This document shows positions 27,999 to 37,109 of a stretch of DNA of 64,000 nt, piece after piece. Origin of the DNA: Saccharofermentans sp. (lineage in GTDB: Bacteria; Bacillota; Clostridia; Saccharofermentanales; Saccharofermentanaceae); assembly GCA_016292135.1 (NCBI GenBank), contig JAEFAZ010000004.1, positions 207,948-271,947 on the forward strand, read 5' to 3'. How positions within the stretch are numbered: position 1 is the first letter of the stretch; every line of letters starts with the position of its first letter. The notes below the pieces were generated by a model. That model searched no databases. It worked only from the letters and a program-made list of their open reading frames with translations, and was not told where the DNA came from. The translations under genes and the position numbers were made by a program.

Positions 27999-29717
27999 TC
28001 ACGCGTCAGCTTTGACGACTCTGTTCCTGCCGCCCTCCTTGGCAAGATATAACCTGCCGTCTGCAACGCTTATATTCTCTTCGATCGTCTTCTCGGGATC
28101 GAAAAGATTACATCCGAAGCTCATCGTGCACCTTAAGATATTGCCATCTGCTTCGATATCTGACTCCATGAGCTTTACTCTGATCCGTTCGGCTTTTGCG
28201 GCAGCCCCGTCGAGGTCGGTATCACGCATCACCATTACGAACTCTTCTCCTCCCCAGCGGTAGACGCAGTCGGTATCAGAACACTCTGACTCGACAAGCT
28301 GAGCCACGAATGCCAGGACATCGTCACCTGCATTGTGGCCGTAGGTGTCGTTGACTCTCTTGAACTTATCGATGTCACAGATGAAGACGGACATCGTCTT
28401 ACCGGATCCCGGAAGCAGGTATTCCTTGTATTTCCCTCCGAAGTCGAAGTAAAATCCCATCCTGTTCTTAAGTCCCGTGAGCTTGTCGTGGTGCGACTCC
28501 TCGAGGAAGGTCTCGGACTCCAATGCGATACCGCAGACAAGAGCTGCCAGGGACAGTTTCTTGATGTCTGATCCGTCATCGAATCCGCTCTCATTGTTCT
28601 TGTTTATTATCTGCAGGGCTCCGATGCAGTCACCGTTGATATCGGCAACGGGAAGGACTAATACAGACCTGGTCTTATAGCCTGTCTGCCTGTCTATCTC
28701 CTGGTTGAAATCGGGATCCGAATAAGGATCGTTGGTGATCACGGTCGTCTTGTTCCTTAAGGCTTTGCCGACAAGACCCTTGCTGTCGGGCATAACGATC
28801 TTATCGACACCCGTAGCGGACATCGTCCAAATCTCTCCCTTCCTCTTGTCCCACTTCCAGAAGCTCGCCCTGTCAGCATCGACGATCGTCTTGCCGAGTT
28901 CCGTAAGATAAGAGAAGAGCAAGGCGTGATCCTTGCTGTTATTCATGCACATGTCTTTATAAAGGCTGTCACTGATATCAAATATCCTGTCCAGTATCTT
29001 CTTGTCGTCTTCCATGTCATCTTCTCCTTTATCGAGAGGGGCAAGCTCTGCTCCGGTATCTTTCATTATCTCTTTTATCTTCTCTTCATCGTCAAGGTGC
29101 ATGAGGAAGACCTTTACTCCACGCGAAGTCAGATCCCTGACCTGACCTGCCAGGTCTTCACAGTAAAGATGTACTCCCGACTTATGGGCCGAGACTTCGG
29201 TATAAAGAACCGATCCTGACTCAAGATATTTTCCGAAAGGCTCAAGCGTATTGGAATCTCCCGTATATATAACAGTCTTTCCTTCTATCTTAAGGCAGTA
29301 TCCGAAACACCTGCCCTTAAGCTCCTCCGAATGAGTAACAGGAACTGCTCCCGTCAGCCACTCCTTATCAAGCTCCCCGCTTTCTGTAAGTTCATACCAG
29401 GAATCCTCACAGCCTTCGAGTCTCGAAAGAAGGAACTTGAGATCTTCCCTGACTTCAGCCGAAGGCGCGACCACGGTGACGGGCGTCTTGGATGTGAAGA
29501 AGAGATAATCCACGAGCATTCCGATACCGCTGACGTGATCGCCGTGGGTATGGGTCACGAGCACGTAGATCCTGTCGTAAGCTGACAGATCCTTCTCCTT
29601 GAGAGACGCGAATGCCGACATGGAACAGTCGAGCAGGACCAGCTCATTGCCGGATACAAAATATGCGCTGTTATGAGGTGCGTTGAAAGCGGACCCTCTT
29701 CCGAGAAACTTAAGCAT
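27999..29717 (-). CDS. MBL-fold hydrolase fused to GAF and GGDEF
   Basis: A 572-residue cytoplasmic protein. Residues 1-230 are a metallo-beta-lactamase fold with THTHGDHVSG (HxHxDH) and YTGDSN; a short acidic linker leads to a GAF domain (about 255-400), then a GGDEF domain (about 410-570) with an intact GGEEF. No RxxD product-inhibition site is visible at the usual position. It should make c-di-GMP under GAF control; the MBL part may hydrolyse a phosphodiester. The start overlaps the cyclase gene by eight bases, with GGAGG upstream. I do not recall this domain order as a standard architecture. Confidence 0.88.
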   Translation of the reverse strand: MLKFLGRGSAFNAPHNSAYFVSGNELVLLDCSMSAFASLKEKDLSAYDRIYVLVTHTHGDHVSGIGMLVDYLFFTSKTPVTVVAPSAEVREDLKFLLSRLEGCEDSWYELTESGELDKEWLTGAVPVTHSEELKGRCFGYCLKIEGKTVIYTGDSNTLEPFGKYLESGSVLYTEVSAHKSGVHLYCEDLAGQVRDLTSRGVKVFLMHLDDEEKIKEIMKDTGAELAPLDKGEDDMEDDKKILDRIFDISDSLYKDMCMNNSKDHALLFSYLTELGKTIVDADRASFWKWDKRKGEIWTMSATGVDKIVMPDSKGLVGKALRNKTTVITNDPYSDPDFNQEIDRQTGYKTRSVLVLPVADINGDCIGALQIINKNNESGFDDGSDIKKLSLAALVCGIALESETFLEESHHDKLTGLKNRMGFYFDFGGKYKEYLLPGSGKTMSVFICDIDKFKRVNDTYGHNAGDDVLAFVAQLVESECSDTDCVYRWGGEEFVMVMRDTDLDGAAAKAERIRVKLMESDIEADGNILRCTMSFGCNLFDPEKTIEENISVADGRLYLAKEGGRNRVVKADA

Positions 29718-31509
29718 CTTTATCCTCCAGACCGGTAAGCTTTAAGACTTCGAATCCGTCTGCCTTACCTTTCAGTTTTATCGTATCTCCCAGGGACTGG
29801 TAAGTTATCCTGTCCTTGAGTTCGTCGGCTACGGCACGGCTTATGTAGACGGTTCCCGCTGGAGCATTCGCCTCGAGTCTTGCCGACGTGTTGACCGTAT
29901 CTCCGATCGCCGTATAATCCATGCGTCTTTCAGAACCCATGTTGCCGACGACTGCAGGTCCATAGTGGACTCCGACACCGACATTGAGTTCTTCCCCGAT
30001 CTCTTCCTTAAGTTTCGCAGACAGTTTCTTTGCGCCTTCGACGATATCAAGAGCCGCGCGCACAGCATGGAAGACAGGATCGGGATCTTCTATGGGAGCT
30101 CCCCAGAAAGCCATGGTCGCATCTCCTATGAACTTATCGAGCGTACCCTTGTTCTCCTCGATACAGGAACTCGTCATGGAAAGATACCGGTTCAGGATAT
30201 GGACTACTTCTTCAGGAGAGAGCCTCTCCGACATCGTAGTAAATCCCCTGATGTCCACGAAGAGGACAGCTATGTTGCATAACTTTCCTCCGAGCTTTAA
30301 GTTGTCCGTTCCTTCCTTTAAGATCTCGCCAACGATGTTGGGAGCAACATATCTTTCGAATGTCCTTGTTACCTGCTGCCTTGCGATCACCGCGCGGATG
30401 TAGTTGGCCGCAATGCTCGTGATGAAGAGCAGGATAAGGCTTAAGGGGATCCAGAGGGCATGAACGATAATGCCTGCAGAATAGAGCCATACCGATGCCA
30501 GTACGGATAGCACTACGAGGACGATCAGCACAGGTATCGAATAACGGAACTTTCTTCTGTCACAGAAGAGGAAGAAAGCGAAAGACAATACAAAGAGCAC
30601 TGCGAGCTGGGCAATATCGGGTGCTTCCCTCTTGTACCTGCCGTCTAATACAGCCTGTAAGACATTGGCATGGTATTCGACTCCATACATCTCCTTTGCT
30701 CTTGCGATCGGAGTAAAGAATGAATCCTGAAGTCCCGAAGCATAAGGTCCTATGAGAACGATCTTGCCGCTGTAGTAAGAAGAAGGCACTTCACCATTTA
30801 TCAGTTTGGAAAGGGATATATTCTCGTAGAAATCTCCCGGGACGGCAGTGAAGGAAACATAAAACCGGCCTCTGGAATCCAAGGGCGGTTGTTCCAGGCT
30901 GATGCCATTCTTCTCAGCATATTTTTTCGCAGTCACAAAGGGAAGAGAATACACGCGTCCCTTGTCCGAATCAAGATAGAGGATACTGTGGCGCAATATG
31001 CCGTCCGTATCGTACATCGTGTTTATGTGCCCCTGGTCCGTCACGTCTTTCAGAGCGTCGAAAGGTTCCTCATAGTTTAAAACGGCGTAATCATCGTAAA
31101 TGAACTTATTGTCACGGTAGACCGTCTTCTTGCCAAAGGAGGCTTCGGTAGCCGTTACGACATTCCCGAGCTTGGCACAGGCGGCAGCAAGTCTCTCATC
31201 CGCTTCAGGGTCCGTCTGTCCCGCATAAAGAGCATCGACCGCAACTACAGCGGGAAGATTATCAGGATCTTTGGCCAGGGCTTCAAGAGCGGAAGCCATT
31301 ACCGTACGGTCCCAGGTGTTATAAGGACCGAATTCCTTAAAATCGTCTTCGCTGATACCGATGATCTTGATGTCGCCGGGGATGGCTTCGGGCGTCTGAT
31401 AGAGTTCGTCGCAGAGCCAAAGATCCGCGCGGTTTAAGACCTGTGTTCCGCACAGGACTGTTACTGCCAGAGCGGCAGCCGCCGAGAATATCAGAGTCTT
31501 AATCTTCAC
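29710..31509 (-). CDS. CHASE2-domain class III adenylate cyclase
   Basis: A 599-residue membrane cyclase: signal-anchor helix (about 7-24), extracytoplasmic CHASE2 domain (about 25-280), a cluster of three membrane helices (about 295-370), then a class III cyclase domain (about 405-585). Both metal aspartates are present (FVDIRGFT and FIGDATMAFWG). The Lys of LDKFIGD and the Asp of MDYTAIGD predict ATP rather than GTP as substrate, and NTSARLE supplies the transition-state Asn and Arg. The GTG start has only a weak ribosome site (AGG in the FecR stop region). Second gene of the operon starting with the FecR-domain protein. Confidence 0.92.
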   Translation of the reverse strand: MKIKTLIFSAAAALAVTVLCGTQVLNRADLWLCDELYQTPEAIPGDIKIIGISEDDFKEFGPYNTWDRTVMASALEALAKDPDNLPAVVAVDALYAGQTDPEADERLAAACAKLGNVVTATEASFGKKTVYRDNKFIYDDYAVLNYEEPFDALKDVTDQGHINTMYDTDGILRHSILYLDSDKGRVYSLPFVTAKKYAEKNGISLEQPPLDSRGRFYVSFTAVPGDFYENISLSKLINGEVPSSYYSGKIVLIGPYASGLQDSFFTPIARAKEMYGVEYHANVLQAVLDGRYKREAPDIAQLAVLFVLSFAFFLFCDRRKFRYSIPVLIVLVVLSVLASVWLYSAGIIVHALWIPLSLILLFITSIAANYIRAVIARQQVTRTFERYVAPNIVGEILKEGTDNLKLGGKLCNIAVLFVDIRGFTTMSERLSPEEVVHILNRYLSMTSSCIEENKGTLDKFIGDATMAFWGAPIEDPDPVFHAVRAALDIVEGAKKLSAKLKEEIGEELNVGVGVHYGPAVVGNMGSERRMDYTAIGDTVNTSARLEANAPAGTVYISRAVADELKDRITYQSLGDTIKLKGKADGFEVLKLTGLEDKDA

Positions 31510-31517
31510 AGATCCCG

Positions 31518-32909
31518 TTACCTGTATGTCTCTTCGTAATAGACAACCTTCCTGCCGTTCTTGGTATAGTAATAGGTCTCCGTCACTGCATTGCCTTCTT
31601 CGGAATATTTATACTTAAGCTTTATCCATTTGCCGTCAACATAGCCTATATAACCGCCGTCCTCACCGGTCGTATCATCCGTGCCCCAAAAGATGAAGAT
31701 CAGGTTATCTTCATCCCACTGGACTTCCTCCATATAACCCGAAGGAATACTGTCCCTGTCAGGTATCTTAGGAGCAGGAGTCGGACTTGGCGTAGGTGTG
31801 GATGTGGGCGTCGGTGAAGGTGTTGCCGTCGGTGTAGCCGTAGGCTCCGGCGGAGCTTCGGTAGGTTCAGGATCCGTCCAGCTGCTTCCCGAAGGATCGG
31901 TATCAGTGGGAGTAGGTGTCGGTTCTTCCGTGGGTGTCGGGACAGGCGTGGGTGTCAGCGTCGGCTCGGCATCCTTCGCGGGAGTCGGTGTGGCGCTGCC
32001 TCCCGGTGTTGGCGTGGCTGTCCCTTCCGGCGTTACCGTAGGCGTGATCTCTGCATCTCCCTGCGGAGTCGGCGTAGCTGTCACTTCCGTTTCACCGGGA
32101 GCTTCTGTCGGAGTAGGTGTTATTTCTTCAGAAGGCTCAATGGCATCGTTGAGTATATCCAGCAGTTTCTTCTTGTCCCAACCCGTATCGGCACAGATCT
32201 TATCTATCAGCTGGTCGTTGTCTATGATATTACGGATGATATCCCTCGGAACATCATCTTCCGAGAGTTTATCAAGATGGAATTCAACACTGTCTTTGGT
32301 ACGGTCGTTGAAAAGATATACCGTCGCCTGTTCTCCGCCTCTTATCTCAGCCGTCTTCACTTCTCCGGTATCGGGATTGCGTCCGATGATCTTGACCACG
32401 CCGTCAGTTACAACTATCGCTTCTCTTCCTTCTTCATCGTAATAGATGTAGCCCGATGTGCCTCTGATGCCGGCGGTCATGTTGGATGTCTCGATCTCAA
32501 AGACCTCATCTTCTTTTAAGTGTTCGGTGACCTCAAAGAAGAGCGCGCCCTTGGTAAGCTTGAGTTCGAGCTTCTTGCGGTTCTTGCGGAATTCCGCCCT
32601 GCTGTCGGATTGGAGAGTTACAATCTTAGTATCGTCAAGGCTTACGGATGCAAGTCCGTCAGAACCGGTATTGAGCGCGTCACCGGACTGGAATCTTATA
32701 TTGTCCATGACTGGTTTGGACGTGCCGTTGTTATCCTCGATGTTAACGGTTCCCTCTACGCGGAGGAGCCTCATCGTGGTTGCAAGATAATTGTTGTTTG
32801 CGATAAGGATACATACTGCAACAGCGGCTATCACGATGACCGCGGCAGAGACAGAAAGAATTATCTTCTTCCGTTTCGACAATCCTTTGATCTTGTTGAT
32901 TAATGCCAT
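31518..32909 (-). CDS. Membrane-anchored FecR-domain protein
   Basis: 463 residues with a basic N-terminus, one membrane segment (about 16-37) and a FecR-type beta domain (about 60-165) containing VSLDDTKIVTLQSDSRAEF and MTAGIRGTSGYIYYDEEG. A Thr/Pro-rich linker of about 140 residues follows, then a 75-residue C-terminal domain rich in Trp, Tyr and Lys that could bind the wall. In other bacteria FecR proteins of this sort accompany CHASE2 cyclases. The cyclase follows after eight bases. GAGG supports the start. Its ligand is unknown. Confidence 0.87.
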   Translation of the reverse strand: MALINKIKGLSKRKKIILSVSAAVIVIAAVAVCILIANNNYLATTMRLLRVEGTVNIEDNNGTSKPVMDNIRFQSGDALNTGSDGLASVSLDDTKIVTLQSDSRAEFRKNRKKLELKLTKGALFFEVTEHLKEDEVFEIETSNMTAGIRGTSGYIYYDEEGREAIVVTDGVVKIIGRNPDTGEVKTAEIRGGEQATVYLFNDRTKDSVEFHLDKLSEDDVPRDIIRNIIDNDQLIDKICADTGWDKKKLLDILNDAIEPSEEITPTPTEAPGETEVTATPTPQGDAEITPTVTPEGTATPTPGGSATPTPAKDAEPTLTPTPVPTPTEEPTPTPTDTDPSGSSWTDPEPTEAPPEPTATPTATPSPTPTSTPTPSPTPAPKIPDRDSIPSGYMEEVQWDEDNLIFIFWGTDDTTGEDGGYIGYVDGKWIKLKYKYSEEGNAVTETYYYTKNGRKVVYYEETYR

Positions 32910-32982
32910 AGGATGACCTCTTGGATCTAAAGAACTGAAATAATTATATCACACTTGAAGGTGACGGACTCCCGTGATGGGT

Positions 32983-32988
32983 TATAAT
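32983..32988 (+). promoter_or_regulatory. -10 element close to the FkbM start (leaderless candidate)
   Basis: TATAAT stands seven bases before the ATG at 32996 and no Shine-Dalgarno site fits between them. Transcription would begin at or next to the start codon. A good -35 at 17 bases is not visible. Confidence 0.45.
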
Positions 32989-32995
32989 CAACTGT

Positions 32996-34069
32996 ATGGA
33001 AGATCTTTGGACATACCTTAAAGAAGAATACGGCAAGGGCCGCCCCATAGTACTCTACGGCACCGGCGACGGCGCCGACAAGATACTGGCAAGACTTGAA
33101 GAAGATAATATCGAAGTCTCCGGGGTTTTCGCGAGCGACGGTTTCGTGCGCGACAGATCCTACCGAGGATTGAAAGTCGAATCCTTCGATGCGCTGACAT
33201 CCCGCCTGACCGACCCTGTCGTACTCGTATCTTTCGGATCTTCAAGACCTGAAGTAATAAGCGCGATAGACGGTATAGATTCCCGCTCCGAGTGCTACGC
33301 GCCTGACGTTCCCGTCTGCGGAGGGGAGGTTTTCGATAAGACCTTTTTCGAAAAGCATAAGAATGAGACAGATGAGGTTTACTCTCTTCTTGCAGATGAT
33401 CCTTCACGCATCTGCATGGACAGCCTTATCAAGGCCAGACTTACGGGTAAGATTAGTTATCTTCACGATGCGGAGTGCACGCCTGATGACATCTTCTCCC
33501 TGATAGATCTTCCTGATGACGCAGTCTTCTTTGACCTGGGAGCTTATAACGGCGACACGGTAAGAGAATACCTGTCGCGCTTCCCTTCCATAAAGGATAT
33601 CGTCGCAGTCGAACCGGAACCCCATAACCATAAAAAACTGGAAAAGACCGCATCGGAAATATCTTCCGGAAGGGACATAAGAGTCATCTCATTCCGTGCC
33701 CTTATCTCTGATTCATGCCATGAATCTTCGGTCACTGCATCGGCAAGAGGGCGCGGCACGAGAGGGGATCCTTCGCAGGCAAAGACCATCGCAACTGATG
33801 CCGTCACTGTCGATCACCTTGCTGAGATCACGGGCCTTGTCCCGGATCTCATTAAGTTCGATATCGAAGGATTTGAAACTGCCGGGATCAGGGGCGCTGA
33901 AAAGACCATCAGGGACCACCGTCCGATAATGAGGATCGCATGTTACCACAAGAGCGAAGACATCTTCCGCATCCCTTTGGAAGTACTTAAGATCAACAGC
34001 AGTTACCGGGTCTTCCTGAGACATCTTCCTTCTGTCCCCGGATGGGACACTGACTTCGTCTTCATCTGA
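32996..34069 (+). CDS. FkbM-family methyltransferase
   Basis: A 357-residue protein whose second half (about 155-345) is an FkbM SAM-dependent O-methyltransferase: VFFDLGAYNGDTVREY is the SAM motif, IVAVEPEPHN follows, and LIKFDIEGFETAGIRGAEKTI is the family's signature block. The first 120 residues (VLYGTGDGADKILARL...) resemble a nucleotide-binding-like fold often found before such domains. FkbM enzymes modify sugars or secondary metabolites. There is no Shine-Dalgarno site; see the -10 element directly upstream. It is divergent from the FecR gene. Confidence 0.87.
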   Translation: MEDLWTYLKEEYGKGRPIVLYGTGDGADKILARLEEDNIEVSGVFASDGFVRDRSYRGLKVESFDALTSRLTDPVVLVSFGSSRPEVISAIDGIDSRSECYAPDVPVCGGEVFDKTFFEKHKNETDEVYSLLADDPSRICMDSLIKARLTGKISYLHDAECTPDDIFSLIDLPDDAVFFDLGAYNGDTVREYLSRFPSIKDIVAVEPEPHNHKKLEKTASEISSGRDIRVISFRALISDSCHESSVTASARGRGTRGDPSQAKTIATDAVTVDHLAEITGLVPDLIKFDIEGFETAGIRGAEKTIRDHRPIMRIACYHKSEDIFRIPLEVLKINSSYRVFLRHLPSVPGWDTDFVFI

Positions 34070-34178
34070 CATCCATTTTTTCATCTCCGTTTGTTATCAA
34101 TAAGTTTAAATTGTTAACAAATCAGCACTGTATAATCAAAGTATATCTAAGTACATTGCTTCATCAGCGGAGGTCCGT

Positions 34179-35732
34179 ATGTTACTGAAGATATATCTGA
34201 AGATCGGATCAGACGAACTGAGATCCGCAATGTCCGGGATCAATACGGATCTCCGGCATCTTGCCACGGAATTCGATGTAACAGGTCTCCCTTCAGGGAT
34301 ACCCGAGGATCACATAGCACTTATAGTATCCGACGACACATCTTCCTTTATAGCATGCGAAGCTCTGGAAAACACTCCTCTCAAAAAGGTCTATAACATC
34401 TTCTACGGCGAAGCAGACGAAGAGATCTTCGCCAAGGCGGACGATGTTTTCCCGGCATCCGAGACTTCCGCCGCGACCGCCTTAAGGCTAAGCCGCTTCA
34501 TCGAACATATTGCTTCGGATTTCGATGCGTGGATCTATAACTCCATGCTTTACACGACGATAAACAGCCTTCCTGATCTCATCTGGTATAAGAACGCCAA
34601 GGGTGCGCATATCGCAGTCAACAACTCTTTCTGCAAGACGGTCCATAAGACCCTGGACCAGATCAGGGGACGCGGTCATTACTACATCTGGGACATCACT
34701 CCGGAGGAATATGAAGCCGGTGAATATGTCTGCATGGAATCCGAGACCGAGACCATGGAAGCCGGAAGGACCTGCATCTTCGATGAGCCCCTCAAGACCG
34801 GAGAAGGCATGAAGCAGCTGCAGACCTATAAGACGCCCCTCTACGATCCCTTCGGCAATATCTTCGGAACCGTGGGGATCGCCAAGGATGTTACCGATTT
34901 TGCCAACATGGGTCTCGCCCTGTCGATCCTGGTCGAGAACGTGCCCTTCCCTCTCATCCTCTGCGACAACGACTGGGAGACAGTCAAGATAAACAGCGCT
35001 TTCGCCGGCCTGATCGGGATAGATGCAAATTCTTCTTTCAACTATATCCTGTGGAAGGAAAAGAACCTTAAGAGCGAGAGCCATATGCACGCAACGGGAG
35101 AGAGAGCAACGATGCGTAACGAATGCTCTTATGTGCGTGACGGCAAGGAAATGTTTTTCGTGGTCACCGAAAGAGTCATCTACGATTACTTCGACAACCC
35201 CTCGGGACACATAATCCTGCTCCGCGACATAACGCTCGAGAAGACTTACGAGCAGGACATCCTGAAGGCCGCCAATACCGATGTATTAACGGGGCTTTTC
35301 AACCGCCGTTATCTCTACTCTTATCTCAAGAACAACACAGGTTCTCCCATGACCCTGCTCTATATGGATCTCGACAGATTTAAGGAAGTCAACGACAAGT
35401 TCGGTCATTCGCGCGGTGACGATGTCCTCAAGAAGACCGCCGAACTGATCCGGAAGTTCTTCCCGGAATCCATCGCCGCAAGACTCGGCGGAGATGAATT
35501 CGCAGTCCTCTTCAACGGCCTTCCGGATGAAGACGTGCTCGCCAATGACATGAAAGATTTCGAAGCGGGTGTTACCGGTCTTGTCCGCAGGGACAGCGAT
35601 GACGATCCTTACCTGTCGGTAAGCATAGGTGTCGTAAGATGCGATTCGGTCGAGGACATCGACTCCTTCATCTACGCGGGCGACAGCAACATGTACGAGA
35701 TCAAGAAAGAACACCACAAGATAAATCACTGA
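34179..35732 (+). CDS. PAS-PAS-GGDEF diguanylate cyclase
   Basis: 517 residues without membrane segments. An N-terminal ~115-residue region looks receiver-like but lacks a clear phospho-acceptor motif. Two PAS domains (about 125-250 and 255-370) are followed by a GGDEF domain (about 375-515) with intact LGGDEF and MDLDRFKEVNDKFGHSRGDDVL. No RxxD site is visible, so product inhibition may be absent. GGAGG precedes the ATG; TATAAT at 34131-34136 is a likely -10. It lies close to the other GGDEF gene. Confidence 0.92.
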   Translation: MLLKIYLKIGSDELRSAMSGINTDLRHLATEFDVTGLPSGIPEDHIALIVSDDTSSFIACEALENTPLKKVYNIFYGEADEEIFAKADDVFPASETSAATALRLSRFIEHIASDFDAWIYNSMLYTTINSLPDLIWYKNAKGAHIAVNNSFCKTVHKTLDQIRGRGHYYIWDITPEEYEAGEYVCMESETETMEAGRTCIFDEPLKTGEGMKQLQTYKTPLYDPFGNIFGTVGIAKDVTDFANMGLALSILVENVPFPLILCDNDWETVKINSAFAGLIGIDANSSFNYILWKEKNLKSESHMHATGERATMRNECSYVRDGKEMFFVVTERVIYDYFDNPSGHIILLRDITLEKTYEQDILKAANTDVLTGLFNRRYLYSYLKNNTGSPMTLLYMDLDRFKEVNDKFGHSRGDDVLKKTAELIRKFFPESIAARLGGDEFAVLFNGLPDEDVLANDMKDFEAGVTGLVRRDSDDDPYLSVSIGVVRCDSVEDIDSFIYAGDSNMYEIKKEHHKINH

Positions 35733-35787
35733 TATTTCCTTTTCAGATCTCCTTTTTGTATGGTAACCTCCGGTTTACTATGTGTTC

Positions 35788-35816
35788 TTGACAACATCTT
35801 CTGCAAATATTATCAT
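35788..35816 (+). promoter_or_regulatory. Promoter of serine-hydrolase lipoprotein 1
   Basis: TTGACA (35788-35793), 17-bp spacer and TATCAT (35811-35816): a near-consensus vegetative promoter, 48 bases before the start codon. Confidence 0.8.
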
Positions 35817-35825
35817 TCAACTGCA

Positions 35826-35841
35826 GTAACCATTTTGTTAC
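35826..35841 (+). promoter_or_regulatory. GTAAC-N6-GTTAC inverted repeat downstream of the start site
   Basis: GTAAC and GTTAC arms flank six bases, nine bases after the -10 element. The same palindrome at the same distance lies before the convergent paralogue (38396-38411). It may be a repressor operator or a 5' stem-loop of the mRNA. A poorer copy with arms GTAAC and GTTTAC is at about 35763-35779. Confidence 0.55.
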
Positions 35842-35863
35842 CATAAAGAATAAGGAGACAACC

Positions 35864-37093
35864 ATGAGGAAAATAATCGCTTCAATACTTATCACTGCAG
35901 TCTGTCTCGGAGCATGTTCCTGCACAGCTGCAACGGGAACGGACAACAGCACGATAACGACAACAGACGCAACAACTGCTGCAGCAACATCTGAGACAAG
36001 CAAGGAATCTATAGAGACTTCCTCTGCGGAAACAACAGCAGCCTACTGCGACTCAGGTCTCCTTAAGGGACTTAAGATCGAGAAGAACAACATTTTCGTA
36101 ACGGAAGATGAAGACTGCGAAAAGCTTTTAAGGTGGGTTACCGCATCCGCTAAGGAGAAGAATTACGACGGTTCAGTTCTCATAGCAACAGACGACGGCA
36201 TCATCCTTTACGGAGGACCCAATGCTAAGACGACAACGGGCGATCCCGTTGACCCCTATACCGTGTATGAGATCGGTTCCGTAACAAAGACTTTCACGGC
36301 AGTCGAAATAATGAAGCTCATCGAACAGGGCAAGCTCAGCCTGGACGATAAGCTGACGGACTTCTTCCCGAAGTTCAAGAACGGCAAAAATATAACAATA
36401 GCAAACCTTCTTAACATGCAGTCCGGCATACCGGATTATGTTAACGATTCAATGACCTTTTTCAAGTTGGAAAACATAAATGATTTTGAAAAATATTATA
36501 GCAATGACGGATTGTCTGATGAAGAATTCCTGGATTATCTTTACAAGAATAAGCTGTTGTTCGAACCCGGTACGGAAGTGTCTTACAGCAATACGAATTA
36601 CCATCTGCTGGCTCTGATAATCGAAAAGATCGAAGGCATAAGCTACAGCGAGACCATTAAGAGGGACATCTTCGATCCTCTCGGAATGGAACATTCAAGT
36701 GCAACGGCATACGGTGATGAGACAAGCATTCCTGATGAATTCGCGGGCGGTTATCACACTTTCCAGAACGGGTCGAGAGGAGCAGGAGACATCCACTCCT
36801 GCATGGCGGATCTTCTGATCTTCGACAGGGCCCTGTTCGGAGGCAGGCTCGTCAGCGAAGATTCGCTTAAGACCATGATGGATTTCAAGAAGGGTGAATA
36901 CGGATGCGCTCTCTTCCCGTATGGAGAACATGCATACGGTCACTCGGGATCTGTCACGAGTTATGTTACCCAGAATGTAGTGATCGAGACTGAAAGCCGC
37001 GGCAAGATCTACTTTATCGCTTCAACCTCGACAGTCAGGGGACCTGCCTGTATAGATGAAATGCTGCACAAGGCAATAGGAGCGCTCGAATAG
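35864..37093 (+). CDS. Beta-lactamase-related serine hydrolase lipoprotein 1
   Basis: 409 residues. The lipobox LGAC gives Cys18, followed by a Thr/Ser linker to about residue 60. The catalytic domain is of the class C/DD-peptidase-like 'Beta-lactamase' family: SVTK with Ser139 and Lys142, YSNTNY as the YxN motif, and a C-terminal YGHSGS as the KTG-equivalent. Such proteins are usually esterases, D-amino peptidases or unknown hydrolases rather than true beta-lactamases. AAGGAG precedes the start. It ends 16 bases from its convergent paralogue, with which it shares a promoter layout. Confidence 0.9.
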   Translation: MRKIIASILITAVCLGACSCTAATGTDNSTITTTDATTAAATSETSKESIETSSAETTAAYCDSGLLKGLKIEKNNIFVTEDEDCEKLLRWVTASAKEKNYDGSVLIATDDGIILYGGPNAKTTTGDPVDPYTVYEIGSVTKTFTAVEIMKLIEQGKLSLDDKLTDFFPKFKNGKNITIANLLNMQSGIPDYVNDSMTFFKLENINDFEKYYSNDGLSDEEFLDYLYKNKLLFEPGTEVSYSNTNYHLLALIIEKIEGISYSETIKRDIFDPLGMEHSSATAYGDETSIPDEFAGGYHTFQNGSRGAGDIHSCMADLLIFDRALFGGRLVSEDSLKTMMDFKKGEYGCALFPYGEHAYGHSGSVTSYVTQNVVIETESRGKIYFIASTSTVRGPACIDEMLHKAIGALE

Positions 37094-37109
37094 CGGTATC
37101 GATACTGTC

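Noticed and set aside
31798..32442. 214-codon plus-strand ORF, Val/Gly-rich
   Set aside because: Complement of the Thr/Pro linker of the FecR-domain protein; low complexity only.
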